Source: Candidatus Giovannonibacteria bacterium RIFCSPHIGHO2_02_43_16 (GTDB taxonomy: Bacteria; Patescibacteriota; Minisyncoccia; JACPKW01; UBA11713). From it: 32,291 nucleotides of DNA. The stretch lies in the NCBI GenBank assembly GCA_001778545.1, contig MFHJ01000029.1, positions 1-32,291 on the forward strand, written 5' to 3'. Under the pieces are notes generated by a model, which searched no databases, was not told the origin of the DNA, and saw only the letters and a list, made by a program, of their open reading frames with translations. The position numbers and the translations under genes were made by a program. Shown piece by piece: positions 8,057-16,930 of this stretch; positions within the stretch are counted from its first letter, which is position 1; each line of letters begins with the position of its first letter.

Positions 8057-9177
8057 CAATGTTCGAACCCGAGGCGGATAATTTCAGACGCAATACGCCC
8101 TGCGGCATCCGGTTTCGCAAAAGATTTGGCCGCCTCGGACATTTTGGCAAGCCGCGGCTTGTCGGCTATCAGTAATTTGATCTCGCGCAAAAGAATATGC
8201 GGGGTCATATTTTCTTCCTCGATCACCTCCGCGGCTCCATTTCTTGCGTAAGAATACGCGTTTTCCCGCTGATGGTCTTGCGCGGATGATGGAAGCGGAA
8301 TCAGAATCGAGGGTACGCCCATCGCAGCTATCTCAAATATACTGCCTCCGGAGCGAGCAATTATCAGCGATGCCGCTTTATAGGCGCTCTTATATTTTTC
8401 TTCGTCCAGAAAAGTAAAAGGATGGTACCGGTATCTGAATTTCGAAGCTTCCAGAACTACGCTCATTCTTTCTTTAACCTCATTTATATTCCCTACCCCA
8501 GTTTGATGAACGACTTGGGTAAATTCCAAAAGATCTTTCAAAATGTCCAGAATCGCATCGTTTATTTTCGCGGATCCTTGAGATCCTCCGAAAACGAAAA
8601 TTACGGGAACTCCATCCTCGAAACCAAAAAGTTCCTTCGCTTTCTCTATCGTCCCGCCTATAACTTCTCGCCTTACAGGATTTCCGGTCAAAGCGGTTTT
8701 ATCTTTTGGAAAATACTTTATTGACTCCGGATAAGAAATAGCTATCTTTTTCGCGAATTTTGAGGCCCATACATTTACTCTGCCGGGAATCGAATCGGTT
8801 TCGTGTATAATCACAGGGACTCCCAAAAGGCGCGCGGCGAAAAGAAGCGGAAAGCTCGCGTATCCGCCTTTGGAGAATATCACATCCGGGAGATTAAGAT
8901 ATAATATCCAACAAGCCTTAATGACGCCCCAGAGTGTTTTGAAAGGGTCAAAAAGATTTCTAATTGAGAAATAGCGGCGGATTTTCCCGGCAGGAATTTT
9001 AAGAAAACGAATCCTGTCCTCCTTTAGTAAAGCTGGATCGTATGGGTCATCGGACGCGTAAATTATATCCAAGTCCGTAATTTTTTTCTCAAGAGCAATA
9101 TCCCTCAACGCCCTTTCTACCGCGATAAGGGGATAGAAATGCCCGCCGGACCCGCCGCCGGCAAATATAATCCTCAT
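8056..9177 (-). CDS. murG: UDP-GlcNAc: undecaprenyl-PP-MurNAc-pentapeptide GlcNAc transferase
   Basis: GT-B glycosyltransferase that turns lipid I into lipid II on the inner face of the membrane. The 373 residues are close to the family norm. The N-terminal glycine-rich loop 'GGGSGGH' (residues 7-13), 'HETDSIPGRVN' in the acceptor domain, 'FVFGGSQGS' and the donor-binding 'RSGGSIFEIAAMGVP' with 'SAQDHQ' are all visible. It lies 22 nt after ftsW and overlaps gltX by 1 nt. No Shine-Dalgarno site precedes the ATG. Instead a perfect TGCTATAAT lies with its last base 6 nt before the ATG, so part of its expression may come from a leaderless internal transcript. Confidence 0.97.
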   Translation of the reverse strand: MRIIFAGGGSGGHFYPLIAVERALRDIALEKKITDLDIIYASDDPYDPALLKEDRIRFLKIPAGKIRRYFSIRNLFDPFKTLWGVIKACWILYLNLPDVIFSKGGYASFPLLFAARLLGVPVIIHETDSIPGRVNVWASKFAKKIAISYPESIKYFPKDKTALTGNPVRREVIGGTIEKAKELFGFEDGVPVIFVFGGSQGSAKINDAILDILKDLLEFTQVVHQTGVGNINEVKERMSVVLEASKFRYRYHPFTFLDEEKYKSAYKAASLIIARSGGSIFEIAAMGVPSILIPLPSSAQDHQRENAYSYARNGAAEVIEEENMTPHILLREIKLLIADKPRLAKMSEAAKSFAKPDAAGRIASEIIRLGFEH

Positions 9178-9183
9178 AATTTA

Positions 9184-9192
9184 ATTATAGCA
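9184..9192 (-). promoter_or_regulatory. Putative leaderless promoter of murG (extended -10)
   Basis: The minus strand reads TGCTATAAT, a perfect extended -10 box, with exactly 6 nt between TATAAT and the murG ATG. Initiation about 7 nt after the box would begin at the start codon. The gap to ftsW is only 22 nt, so the -35 region would lie inside the ftsW end; I see no clear -35. Confidence 0.5.
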
Positions 9193-9199
9193 GAAAAAT

Positions 9200-10300
9200 T
9201 CAAGTAGTTTTGGAGATGTTTAGAAGTATGCCGGCCTCAAGAAGAGTTACCGCCAGAGAAGAGCCGCCTTGCGATATAAAAACCAAAGGTATCCCAGTTA
9301 AGGGAGCGAGCCCTGAAAGAGCGGAGATATTTATCATTGATTGTATGATTATCAACAAGACCATCCCAGAGCCCAAAAGCTTGCCGAAACTATCTGGCGC
9401 AAAACGCGAAATATAAAACCCCCGCCAAGCAAGAAGCATAAACAGGAAGATTATTAACGAAGCGCCTATAAAGCCGAATTCTTCCGCGGCAACAGCAAAA
9501 ATCGAATCCCCGACCGGTTCCGGGAGATATTGGAATTTTTGCCGGCTCATTCCAAAGCCTCTCCCCCAGATTCCGCCTGAACCTATCGCTATTAAAGCTT
9601 GGCGCGCTTGATATCCGGCGCCTTGCGGGTCGTATTCAGAATTGCGAAAAACCGCCAGCCTATCGAACCTGTACGGCTCAAGAGAAATTAGGATCCCGAG
9701 AAAAATCAGCCCTATTAATATTAAAATTAAAACGTGGGTGAATTTTCCTCCGGCTACGAGGAAAAGGAAAAGCCCGGATATGGCGAGCACTCCAAGAGTT
9801 CCGATGTCCGGCTGCAAAACCAGCAAGGACGACGCGACGCCAGTGATGATTAAAAAGGGGATCAATCCATTTTTAAGCGATGAAATTCTTCCTCCTCGCG
9901 ATGAGAACCACGCTGATAAATAGAGAATGAATCCGAATTTTAGAAATTCCGAGGGCTGAAAACTTAACAGTCCAAGATCTATCCAGCGCAAAGCTCCGCC
10001 GGCTTTGAGTCCGAGGCCTGGGATCCAGACAGCGGAGGTCAGTAGAATGCTTCCGAGAAAAACCGCAAGCGCCCACGTTTTCCATTTTTTATAGGAGAAC
10101 TTTGCCGCGAAAATAAAAAGAATTAAGCCGGCGGCTCCTCCCATGGTTATTTGGCGCAGTATAAAATAATACGGCGGCGCTTTCATGGAAGTAGTAATCC
10201 CGATTGAAGCGGAAGCCAATATGAAAAAACCGGTTATAAGCAGAGTTGCTACAATCCCTTTGAATATCGGATCGGTCTTTACTTTAATTTGCGCACCCAT
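9200..10300 (-). CDS. ftsW: SEDS peptidoglycan glycosyltransferase / division protein
   Basis: Polytopic membrane protein of 366 residues with about ten hydrophobic segments. It polymerises lipid II into glycan strands together with a class B PBP. The SEDS hallmarks are visible: 'RWIDLGLLSFQPSEFLK' in the first half, 'LQPDIGT', 'GSGGIWGRGFG', 'AEEFGFIG' and the C-terminal 'TGIPLVFISQGGSS'. The site between murD and murG is the classic dcw order and favours FtsW over RodA. The ATG at 10300 overlaps the end of murD by 22 nt, suggesting translational coupling; no ribosome site is obvious. Confidence 0.95.
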   Translation of the reverse strand: MGAQIKVKTDPIFKGIVATLLITGFFILASASIGITTSMKAPPYYFILRQITMGGAAGLILFIFAAKFSYKKWKTWALAVFLGSILLTSAVWIPGLGLKAGGALRWIDLGLLSFQPSEFLKFGFILYLSAWFSSRGGRISSLKNGLIPFLIITGVASSLLVLQPDIGTLGVLAISGLFLFLVAGGKFTHVLILILIGLIFLGILISLEPYRFDRLAVFRNSEYDPQGAGYQARQALIAIGSGGIWGRGFGMSRQKFQYLPEPVGDSIFAVAAEEFGFIGASLIIFLFMLLAWRGFYISRFAPDSFGKLLGSGMVLLIIIQSMINISALSGLAPLTGIPLVFISQGGSSLAVTLLEAGILLNISKTT

Positions 10301-11538
10301 TTTTTAAATTTATCGCCCCTCTCCGCATAATTACTGAACTCGTCAAAGCTAGCTGTCCCAGGAGAGAGAATTACTGATTCTCCTTTTTCTGAAATTTTAT
10401 GGGCTTCAACAACCGCGTCTTTGAGGCCCCGAACTGTTAAATACCGCGAAAATTTGATCATTTTGGAAATGCGCGCGAGCTCGCTTGCGGCGTCCCCAAA
10501 AAATACCGCTCTATTGATATCCTTCTTAGCAAGGCGCGTGACTAACGGAACGAGATCGAGTTTTTTATTATATCCCCCGGCGAGAACAATTTTTCTCCCC
10601 GAAAAAGCATCGATTCCGCCTATGGCGGATCCGATATTGGTCGCTTTTGAATTATTATAATAGCTGACTCCCTTCAAATTTCTGACAAATTCAAGCCTAT
10701 GCTCGATGCCTTTGAAATCATTTATCGTCCCGATTATAGCTCTTTTCTTGATCCCGAACAGCTTTGCCGCCTTAAACGCAGCCATCGCGTTTTTATAATT
10801 ATAAGCTCCGGGGATTTTGAGTTTGAACCCGGCCTTCTTCGCGTTACGATAAGTCGCCTGAATCTTTCTGCCTTGAGATTTTTCAGCGATAGACGATGAA
10901 TATTTATTATCCGGAAAATAAATAACGGCGTCCGACTTCTTTTGATGCTTCGTTATATTGCATTTTGCGTCAAAATATTCCTTGAAATTTTTATGCTTGT
11001 CCAAATGCTCCTCGAAAATATCGAGAACGATCGCGACATCCGGCGAACAGCTCAAATCCTGAAGCTGAAAACTCGAAAGTTCCATTATCACAGCGCTTCC
11101 TGGATCGAGCTTTTCAAGATAATCCAAGGGGCTTATGCCAATATTCCCGGCAAGGAATACTTTTTTCGAATCACTCTTAAATATTTTATAGAGCAGCGTC
11201 GCGGTAGTTGTCTTTCCGACAGATCCGGTAATGCCGATAATTTTTATATTTTTTTTCTTTCTTGCCTTTTCAAAAAACAGCTTAGTCAGGCTTGATATTC
11301 TCCTTCTGACTTTTTTAAGCTCGGGCAGCTTATACGGTACTCCGGGGCTCCGAAAAATCAAATCAAATTTCCCGATATTCCTCAAATAATTCTTCCCTAA
11401 AACTTTTTTAGCGCCCCTTGAAATTTTTATGGCCGGATCACGATCCAAAATAGTTATCTCGAGGCCTTTTTTCTTTCTCAAGTAAGCAAAAAGGGCTTTC
11501 CCTTCAAGCCCAAAACCTAAAATCGCAACCTGTTTCAT
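10279..11538 (-). CDS. murD: UDP-MurNAc-L-alanine:D-glutamate ligase
   Basis: Cytoplasmic Mur ligase that adds D-Glu to UDP-MurNAc-L-Ala. The 419 residues show an N-terminal Rossmann domain ('ILGFGLEGKALF'), the ATP loop 'GITGSVGKTTT' (about residues 104-114), the central 'ELSSFQLQ', 'NNSKATN' and the C-terminal 'LSPGTASFDEF', all typical of MurD. It begins 7 nt after the D-aminoacylase-like gene, with a GGAG-type site before the ATG, and overlaps ftsW. The Lys-rich composition in the second half is ordinary for the block. Confidence 0.96.
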   Translation of the reverse strand: MKQVAILGFGLEGKALFAYLRKKKGLEITILDRDPAIKISRGAKKVLGKNYLRNIGKFDLIFRSPGVPYKLPELKKVRRRISSLTKLFFEKARKKKNIKIIGITGSVGKTTTATLLYKIFKSDSKKVFLAGNIGISPLDYLEKLDPGSAVIMELSSFQLQDLSCSPDVAIVLDIFEEHLDKHKNFKEYFDAKCNITKHQKKSDAVIYFPDNKYSSSIAEKSQGRKIQATYRNAKKAGFKLKIPGAYNYKNAMAAFKAAKLFGIKKRAIIGTINDFKGIEHRLEFVRNLKGVSYYNNSKATNIGSAIGGIDAFSGRKIVLAGGYNKKLDLVPLVTRLAKKDINRAVFFGDAASELARISKMIKFSRYLTVRGLKDAVVEAHKISEKGESVILSPGTASFDEFSNYAERGDKFKKWVRKLK

Positions 11539-11545
11539 CGCTCCG

Positions 11546-13117
11546 CTAAGCTCTTTTTATGATCCTGCCGCCGAGCTCACCGGACATAACTCCGTTTTTT
11601 ACTGCCGCCTTGCCGTTCACAAAAACCCAATCAATTCCTTCGACTTCTTGCCGCGATGCCGTGTAATCAGGCGTGCTTTTGACTTTCTCGAGATCTAGAA
11701 TCGCCAAGTCTGCGAAAAATCCCTTCTCAATTCTTCCACGATCTTTAAATCCCAGTGAGTACGCCGGCTCTTGGGTAAATTTATGCAGGATATCTTCGAA
11801 TTTAATGTCGTCGCTTTCCTTGGTAAAAATCTGGAGCGCTCTCGGAAAAGCGCCAAATGACCGAGGGTGCGGGAGATCAAAAGGCATTTTAGCTTTAAGA
11901 TCGTAGCCGACGCCATCTGAAGAAACCAAGACGTATTCCTTGGCAATCAGTTTGTGTAAATTATCTTCCGATATCGCTTCGTTAAAGATGGAAACTTGAA
12001 GTTCATTTATCTCCAAAAGTTCCATAATAATTTCCTCTGGATCAAGCCCGGAAGACATCGCGAGTTCTTGAATCGTTTTGCCAACCGAGGTCGCATCTTT
12101 AAAAGTAGAAGCTACAATAACTTTATCGTAATGAAGCGTGAGCGATTTCAAATAATCTGAAGTTTCTCTTCGCATCTTTGGGTCCTTAAGCGATCCTAAG
12201 ATTTTCGCCCTTCCTCCTTCTATTATCCATGGCGGCAGAAGCATGTATAAAAGCGAACCGGTCTTTGTATAAGGAAAGAAATCCAGAGTTACTTTCGCTC
12301 CTTCCTGCCTCGCGGTTTCGATCAAGTTTATCGCCTCCGGGAAAATATTCCACGAGCTTTTCCCTAATATTTTAAAATGCGAGATCTGCGTGCGAGCGCC
12401 TGATTCGCGGCTAATCCCAATTATTTCAGCAATCGCGGGCAAAATATTCCTCCCCTCGTCTTTAAGATGGTGTTTAGCTAGGCCGTTATATTCCGCGACT
12501 ATCGCGAAAAGTTCTTTCAGTTCAGCATCAGTCGCGAATTTCGCATGCGCCGCGGCCAATGATGTTGACAGTCCAAAGGCGCCCTCTTCCAAAGAATCTT
12601 TCAGCATAAATTTAATTTCCTCTATTTCTTTCCTTGTTAGGTTCCGCGCGTCATCTCCTAGAATTCCGCGCCGGAGCGTACCATGCCCGACGAGCGTGGC
12701 AAAATTAACGCCTATCGGGTGCTTCGAGAGTTCCTCGAAAAATTCCTCAACGGTCCTCCAATTCGTGTTTATTTGCGTTACGTCTGCCCATTTATGAATT
12801 CCTTCGATATCGCTCGCGCGAACTAGCGGGGCAATGGAAGCGCCGCAATTGCCCCCGAGGATAGTCGTTATCCCCTGCCGAAGCAAGCTTTCCTGCTTAG
12901 GCTGGGAAAAAAGAGTCCAGTGCGTATCCGAATGGTTGGTTAAATCGATAAATCCCGGAGAAATATACTTGCCCGTCGCATCCACCACAAGATCGGCATT
13001 TTCGCCCGAAAAATCGCCCAAATCCGCTATTTTATCTTTCTTTATGCCGATATCAATACGCTCGAATTTCCGCCCACGAAGCACATTTCCGCCTTTAATC
13101 AAAACAGAATATGACAT
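11546..13117 (-). CDS. N-acyl-D-amino-acid deacylase-like amidohydrolase
   Basis: Amidohydrolase-fold enzyme of 523 residues that resembles D-aminoacylases, which cleave N-acyl-D-amino acids. The early metal region reads 'GFIDLTNHSD' (about residues 55-64): the usual HxH has become TxH (T60, H62). The tight zinc site appears intact, with 'GGNCGAS' (Cys), 'KHHLKDEG' and 'ISHFKILG' (His), and 'SSDGVG' supplies the catalytic Asp. The C-terminal 'GRIEKGFFADLAILD' is a typical amidohydrolase end. It lies between mraY and murD, so a role in recycling or trimming D-amino-acid-containing wall fragments is a fair inference, but the substrate is not shown. There is no ribosome site; a TATAAT ends 6 nt before the ATG. 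Confidence 0.88.
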   Translation of the reverse strand: MSYSVLIKGGNVLRGRKFERIDIGIKKDKIADLGDFSGENADLVVDATGKYISPGFIDLTNHSDTHWTLFSQPKQESLLRQGITTILGGNCGASIAPLVRASDIEGIHKWADVTQINTNWRTVEEFFEELSKHPIGVNFATLVGHGTLRRGILGDDARNLTRKEIEEIKFMLKDSLEEGAFGLSTSLAAAHAKFATDAELKELFAIVAEYNGLAKHHLKDEGRNILPAIAEIIGISRESGARTQISHFKILGKSSWNIFPEAINLIETARQEGAKVTLDFFPYTKTGSLLYMLLPPWIIEGGRAKILGSLKDPKMRRETSDYLKSLTLHYDKVIVASTFKDATSVGKTIQELAMSSGLDPEEIIMELLEINELQVSIFNEAISEDNLHKLIAKEYVLVSSDGVGYDLKAKMPFDLPHPRSFGAFPRALQIFTKESDDIKFEDILHKFTQEPAYSLGFKDRGRIEKGFFADLAILDLEKVKSTPDYTASRQEVEGIDWVFVNGKAAVKNGVMSGELGGRIIKRA

Positions 13118-13152
13118 ATTTCTATTATAGTTTAGAAATTAGAAATTAGAAA
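13118..13152 (-). promoter_or_regulatory. Leaderless promoter with three tandem AATTTCTA copies
   Basis: The 35-nt gap between mraY and the deacylase gene consists, on the minus strand, of three tandem copies of AATTTCTA followed by ACTATAAT. The TATAAT (13129-13124) is 6 nt from the ATG. The phased T-rich repeats could act as an UP-like element or a regulator site. The spacing predicts an mRNA starting at or next to the start codon. Confidence 0.55.
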
Positions 13153-14214
13153 TTATCTCCCAAGTATCGCTATAACCATGCCGACCATCGCGCAAACAGC
13201 GGCCAATATCCAAGCTCTCATTGTGACTTTATACGAAGGCCAGCCGAGCGCTTCGAAATGGTGGTGCAGTGGCGAGACCAGAAAAACTTTCTTGCCGAAG
13301 AATTTTTTTGACGTGAGTTGGATTATTACAGACGCGGAATCGAGAACGAGCGGAAGCGCGATTAATGGCAAAACTGAGACTGCGTCCGTGAGAAAAGCGA
13401 TTACCGCAAGCGAGGTCGTAAGCCCAAGGATTCCCGTCTCCCCCATGTAAAACCGCGCTGGCGGAATATTAAACCATAAAAATGCCGCGATCGCGCCGAC
13501 CAATACAGCCGAGAAGGCAGCAAGATCAATTTGGTTTTGGAAAAAGGCTATTCCAGCATAAGCCCCAAAAATCGCAGCCATCACACCGCCGGAAAGGCCG
13601 TCGATGCCGTCGATAACGCTTCCGGAAAAAATGGCCAGCATTACTAAAATAAAAAATGGAATAAATAGCCAGCCCAAAAAAATGTTCCCGAAAAACGGGA
13701 TATAAATATCGTGCTTCTCGAGCGGAAAATAAAACCAGAGCGCTCCGATAATAGCGATTACTATAATCAAAGAAAGCCGCCAAGAAAATCGCATTCCGCC
13801 GGCGAGATAATTCCCTTTGCCTAAAGTCTGCCAAAGATCATCGACGATGCCAAGAAGCGATGCAGCGACCAAAGTAAAAAGCGGAAGCCATGTCTGCGAA
13901 CGGGAAAGAAAATTCAATTTCACAAAAAACGGCGAGCCGGTTAAAGAAAGAAAATAAACCAAATAGATCAAGAAGAGCAAAACTCCCCAAATCAATATTC
14001 CTCCCATTCTTGGAACTTTTGTTTCGCGCTCTTCGTGCAATTTCGCGAAAATCGGCGTCCCTCTGCCATCCGGCGCGGTCTGCCTAACCTCCTTCCTCCA
14101 TAATTTATATTTATACAAATAATGCGTAAGTATCGGCGTCAAAGAAACTCCGACAGCGAACGCGATGCCCGAGAGCCCGAAAACTTTTAAGACGTTCAAA
14201 ACTGAATTTGTCAT
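13153..14214 (-). CDS. mraY: Phospho-N-acetylmuramoyl-pentapeptide transferase
   Basis: Integral membrane enzyme that moves phospho-MurNAc-pentapeptide to undecaprenyl phosphate to make lipid I. It has 353 residues with about ten membrane helices. The first acidic pair ('GIVDDLW'), the central 'DGIDGLSGG' loop and the 'PLHHHFEALGW' histidine motif are present. The segment normally reading 'FMGDxGSL' is 'FYMGETGIL', so the third conserved acidic residue is Glu instead of Asp. A strong AAGGAGGTGGT site precedes the ATG, which overlaps the stop of the Cys-rich gene (ATGA). It is separated from murD by the deacylase gene, an unusual insertion. Confidence 0.95.
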   Translation of the reverse strand: MTNSVLNVLKVFGLSGIAFAVGVSLTPILTHYLYKYKLWRKEVRQTAPDGRGTPIFAKLHEERETKVPRMGGILIWGVLLFLIYLVYFLSLTGSPFFVKLNFLSRSQTWLPLFTLVAASLLGIVDDLWQTLGKGNYLAGGMRFSWRLSLIIVIAIIGALWFYFPLEKHDIYIPFFGNIFLGWLFIPFFILVMLAIFSGSVIDGIDGLSGGVMAAIFGAYAGIAFFQNQIDLAAFSAVLVGAIAAFLWFNIPPARFYMGETGILGLTTSLAVIAFLTDAVSVLPLIALPLVLDSASVIIQLTSKKFFGKKVFLVSPLHHHFEALGWPSYKVTMRAWILAAVCAMVGMVIAILGR

Positions 14215-16001
14215 ACCACCTCCTTAAGATAACACTTCTCGCAATAAACAATCTCCGGCCTTTCCGGGGCATATGTCGTCTCAAAGTTATTATCGCAGCG
14301 ATTATCGCCGTGTTCATGGGCAATGGTATTAGCATAGACTTGGTTCTCTGATTTAGCTCCCGCGCACATGCATTTTCGTTTCCATAGTTTCAGTGGATTT
14401 CTCTGTTTAATGCGTTGGTAATGCCTGCAGTTCGGGCACAAACGAGGTAACGGCAAATTCATCTTTCTTAGAAAATCAAGTTCTTGAGGGATGATTCTAT
14501 ATGCTTCCGTACACTGTTCGTTACACTTGGACACCGAGTGTCCAAGTTGGTGGTGAGCGCATTGGATGATATCGTTTAGGATAGAGTCGGGAACATCTTT
14601 TATATGATCTGGTATGCCTTCTGTTTTGAGTGTAATTGTATAGTTTCTTTCTTCAGGGTCTTTCCATGAGTAGCCTTGCCTAATAGCTTCTTCTTTGGTT
14701 AATGGGAAGTATTCCTGGGCTATGGTTTCGTTATATGCGAATGGGGAGAGTTCTGGAGGGAAGAATTCTCCATATTTGTATATTCTGCCCTTCTGGTCTA
14801 TATAGGGCATATCGTTCATGTGTTTGATGATACGAGGGACGAGTGTTTCATATTCTTCTTTGGCGTATTGCTTGTTTAGGATGCAGTATTGTTTATTTCT
14901 TGAGTTTGCACAGCCGAAAATATTTGAGGAATCGTAACAATGATCTGCGTAAAAAGCATCGACTGCTGGCCAAGAATCAAAACTAAAAAATGCTCGATAT
15001 GTGCCATATCCCATCGCCATAGTGTCATAACACATTTCAATTGGGCCGTATGTTGAAAAAACATCCTGCGAGTCTTTGATAAACCATACATCCGTAACAT
15101 TTTTACAATTTTCTGCGTCATGACAGTTAAACCCACTAACGATATTACGGCAATTGAAAAGCAAATCACCGCTTGAATTAATTGCTTGCGCGTCCTGCCG
15201 ATATTTTAAGGGAGTTCGAAGTTTTAAATCATATAATTTTTCCAAAAGGTCAGTGGTTTTACTAATACTCAATGATTCGTATTTTTTAATTTCCTTATAA
15301 TATTCTTCTTTTGAATATGGCGCGTTACCAATGTGATATTGTTTATTTCGAAGATTCACGCAAAGAAAACAATTTGTACAATTGCGGCACTCGGATAAAA
15401 AACGAGAAGATAACGAATTCTGCGTATTATAGGCATAAAATACATCATAATTTTTTCTTGAATAAGAATTTTCATAACAGAGTTCGCAGTCCTCAACCTC
15501 GCAACAATCCATCGAATCTTTGCTACGAATAAATCTCCTACCATACATGCAGTTTTCAGCTTCTGCGGTACCAAAAACCAAATAACAATTTTTTATATTT
15601 CCTGTCTGATTTACAAATTCACTGTTGATTGCGTTTTTATTATTTAGTGCGAGCCGAGGTACTCCATTTTCTAATTTCCCATATTGGCTAAAAAAAGTTT
15701 CTGAAAAGTTGTATTCCATCCCGTAATCAAGCGCATTCCATTTATCCGACCACCAGCATTCGTGGCAATAAACCGGAAATAATGTTTTTGAGGGATATAT
15801 TGCAAGAATTTCTTTCTTACATAAATCACATGTGCGACGGTATAGCGAGCGTTCATTTCTCCAGATCATCTTTCTCATCAATCTGCACTCCGGACACCAC
15901 GTCGGCGGCGGGACATGGATTTTTTCGTAAAACTTAAAATCCTCCGGTTCGATCCAGAATTCTTTTTTGCAGTTTTGACAAGTTCTTGATTCGCGGTTCA
16001 T
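14211..16001 (-). CDS. Large Cys-rich multi-zinc-ribbon protein of unknown function
   Basis: The 596 residues contain many Cys pairs. The N-terminus has three CxxC knuckles in tandem ('CQNCKKEF', 'CPECRLMRK', 'CDLCKKEI', then 'CHECW'), and the C-terminus has a matching pair ('CPNCRHYQRIKQ', 'CEKCYLK'). The middle (about residues 120-380) has repeated Cys/Asn/Tyr-rich units such as 'NCYLVFG', 'DCCEVEDCELCYEN', 'ECRNCTNC', 'NSRNKQYCILNKQYAKEEY', reminiscent of a solenoid. 'NLRNKQYHIGN..YSKEEYY' and the later 'NSRNKQYCILN..YAKEEYE' are clear internal repeats. No membrane segment or signal is seen. I recognise it only as a type of uncharacterised protein seen in Patescibacteria. It overlaps dacA and mraY by 4 nt each, so it is locked into the envelope operon. 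A nucleic-acid or metal-binding role would be a guess. Confidence 0.85.
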   Translation of the reverse strand: MNRESRTCQNCKKEFWIEPEDFKFYEKIHVPPPTWCPECRLMRKMIWRNERSLYRRTCDLCKKEILAIYPSKTLFPVYCHECWWSDKWNALDYGMEYNFSETFFSQYGKLENGVPRLALNNKNAINSEFVNQTGNIKNCYLVFGTAEAENCMYGRRFIRSKDSMDCCEVEDCELCYENSYSRKNYDVFYAYNTQNSLSSRFLSECRNCTNCFLCVNLRNKQYHIGNAPYSKEEYYKEIKKYESLSISKTTDLLEKLYDLKLRTPLKYRQDAQAINSSGDLLFNCRNIVSGFNCHDAENCKNVTDVWFIKDSQDVFSTYGPIEMCYDTMAMGYGTYRAFFSFDSWPAVDAFYADHCYDSSNIFGCANSRNKQYCILNKQYAKEEYETLVPRIIKHMNDMPYIDQKGRIYKYGEFFPPELSPFAYNETIAQEYFPLTKEEAIRQGYSWKDPEERNYTITLKTEGIPDHIKDVPDSILNDIIQCAHHQLGHSVSKCNEQCTEAYRIIPQELDFLRKMNLPLPRLCPNCRHYQRIKQRNPLKLWKRKCMCAGAKSENQVYANTIAHEHGDNRCDNNFETTYAPERPEIVYCEKCYLKEVV

Positions 16002-16930
16002 AAATTTAACTGTGATGATATATCATAACGATATTGATCCGCATAATATTTAAAAATCGCTTCAGCGATTTTTTTCGCGTCTTCGAATCTCCCCTTTTCC
16101 GACGAGCCAAGGATGGAAACGACGATAGGGTGATTAAACCCGGTGTCGAAAATGAAAGCAAGATTTCCGCCGGCGACCATAGTATAGCCGGTTTTTCCGG
16201 CGATAATCTGCGGAATGTCGCCGAGCGCTTCGTTGGTATTCGTTGCGTTTATTGTCCTTCCGGCAAGAGAAGTTATGCTGATTTCCCACTTTCTAGTTTT
16301 CGCGAGAATATTTGGATAATTTTCGTAAATATATTTAAGCAAGAGCGATATATCCTTAGCGTTGCCAAAAGCGCCAGAGAGCCGGGACGAAGGAATTGTA
16401 ATATCAAGCCCCGTCGGATTTGAGAAATTTAGGCTCGAGAGGCCCAGCTCGCGGGCTCTTTCGTTCATAAGCAGAGCAAAATTTTCAATATCCCCTCCGC
16501 TAAGATACTCCGCCGCCGCCCAAGCCCCGTCGTTCGAAGAAGAAGCTAGCGTGAATTCTTCGAGATCTTCTTTTTCGAACCTGTCTCCCGGCTCCATCCC
16601 TTCGCTATGCGGCTGCAAGACCGCATCTTTAGAAATGGGTATAAAAACCCCATCACGCGATTTTTCCTCGAGCAATAAAATTGTCATGAGTTTTGTAAGG
16701 CTCGCGAGCGGGAGCGGGTCGGAAGAATTTTTTTCGTAAAGCATCTTATTTTGAGATATGTCAAAAATGAATACGCTCTTTGCTTCAATATTATTTAAGA
16801 CAATCTTTCTATCTTCTCTTTGGTTTGGAATAAGCGGCGCGAAAGTTCTAGCCACTTCCCGAGGAGCGGGCACTTTGAGAGTCATTAGAATCAACAGAAA
16901 TATCGCGGCGAGTGAAATTTGTCCGATCAT
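15998..16930 (-). CDS. dacA: D-alanyl-D-alanine carboxypeptidase (peptidase S11)
   Basis: Penicillin-binding-protein-type serine peptidase that trims the terminal D-Ala of peptidoglycan stem peptides outside the membrane. It has 310 residues. An N-terminal hydrophobic segment (about 4-18) serves as signal or anchor. The three active-site motifs are intact: S77-L-T-K80, S131-S-N133 and 'KTGYT' in the C-terminal half. It lacks the C-terminal beta domain and amphipathic anchor of E. coli PBP5, so membrane attachment would be N-terminal. Start and stop overlap scpB and the Cys-rich gene by 4 nt each (ATGA), indicating coupled translation. Confidence 0.93.
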   Translation of the reverse strand: MIGQISLAAIFLLILMTLKVPAPREVARTFAPLIPNQREDRKIVLNNIEAKSVFIFDISQNKMLYEKNSSDPLPLASLTKLMTILLLEEKSRDGVFIPISKDAVLQPHSEGMEPGDRFEKEDLEEFTLASSSNDGAWAAAEYLSGGDIENFALLMNERARELGLSSLNFSNPTGLDITIPSSRLSGAFGNAKDISLLLKYIYENYPNILAKTRKWEISITSLAGRTINATNTNEALGDIPQIIAGKTGYTMVAGGNLAFIFDTGFNHPIVVSILGSSEKGRFEDAKKIAEAIFKYYADQYRYDISSQLNL

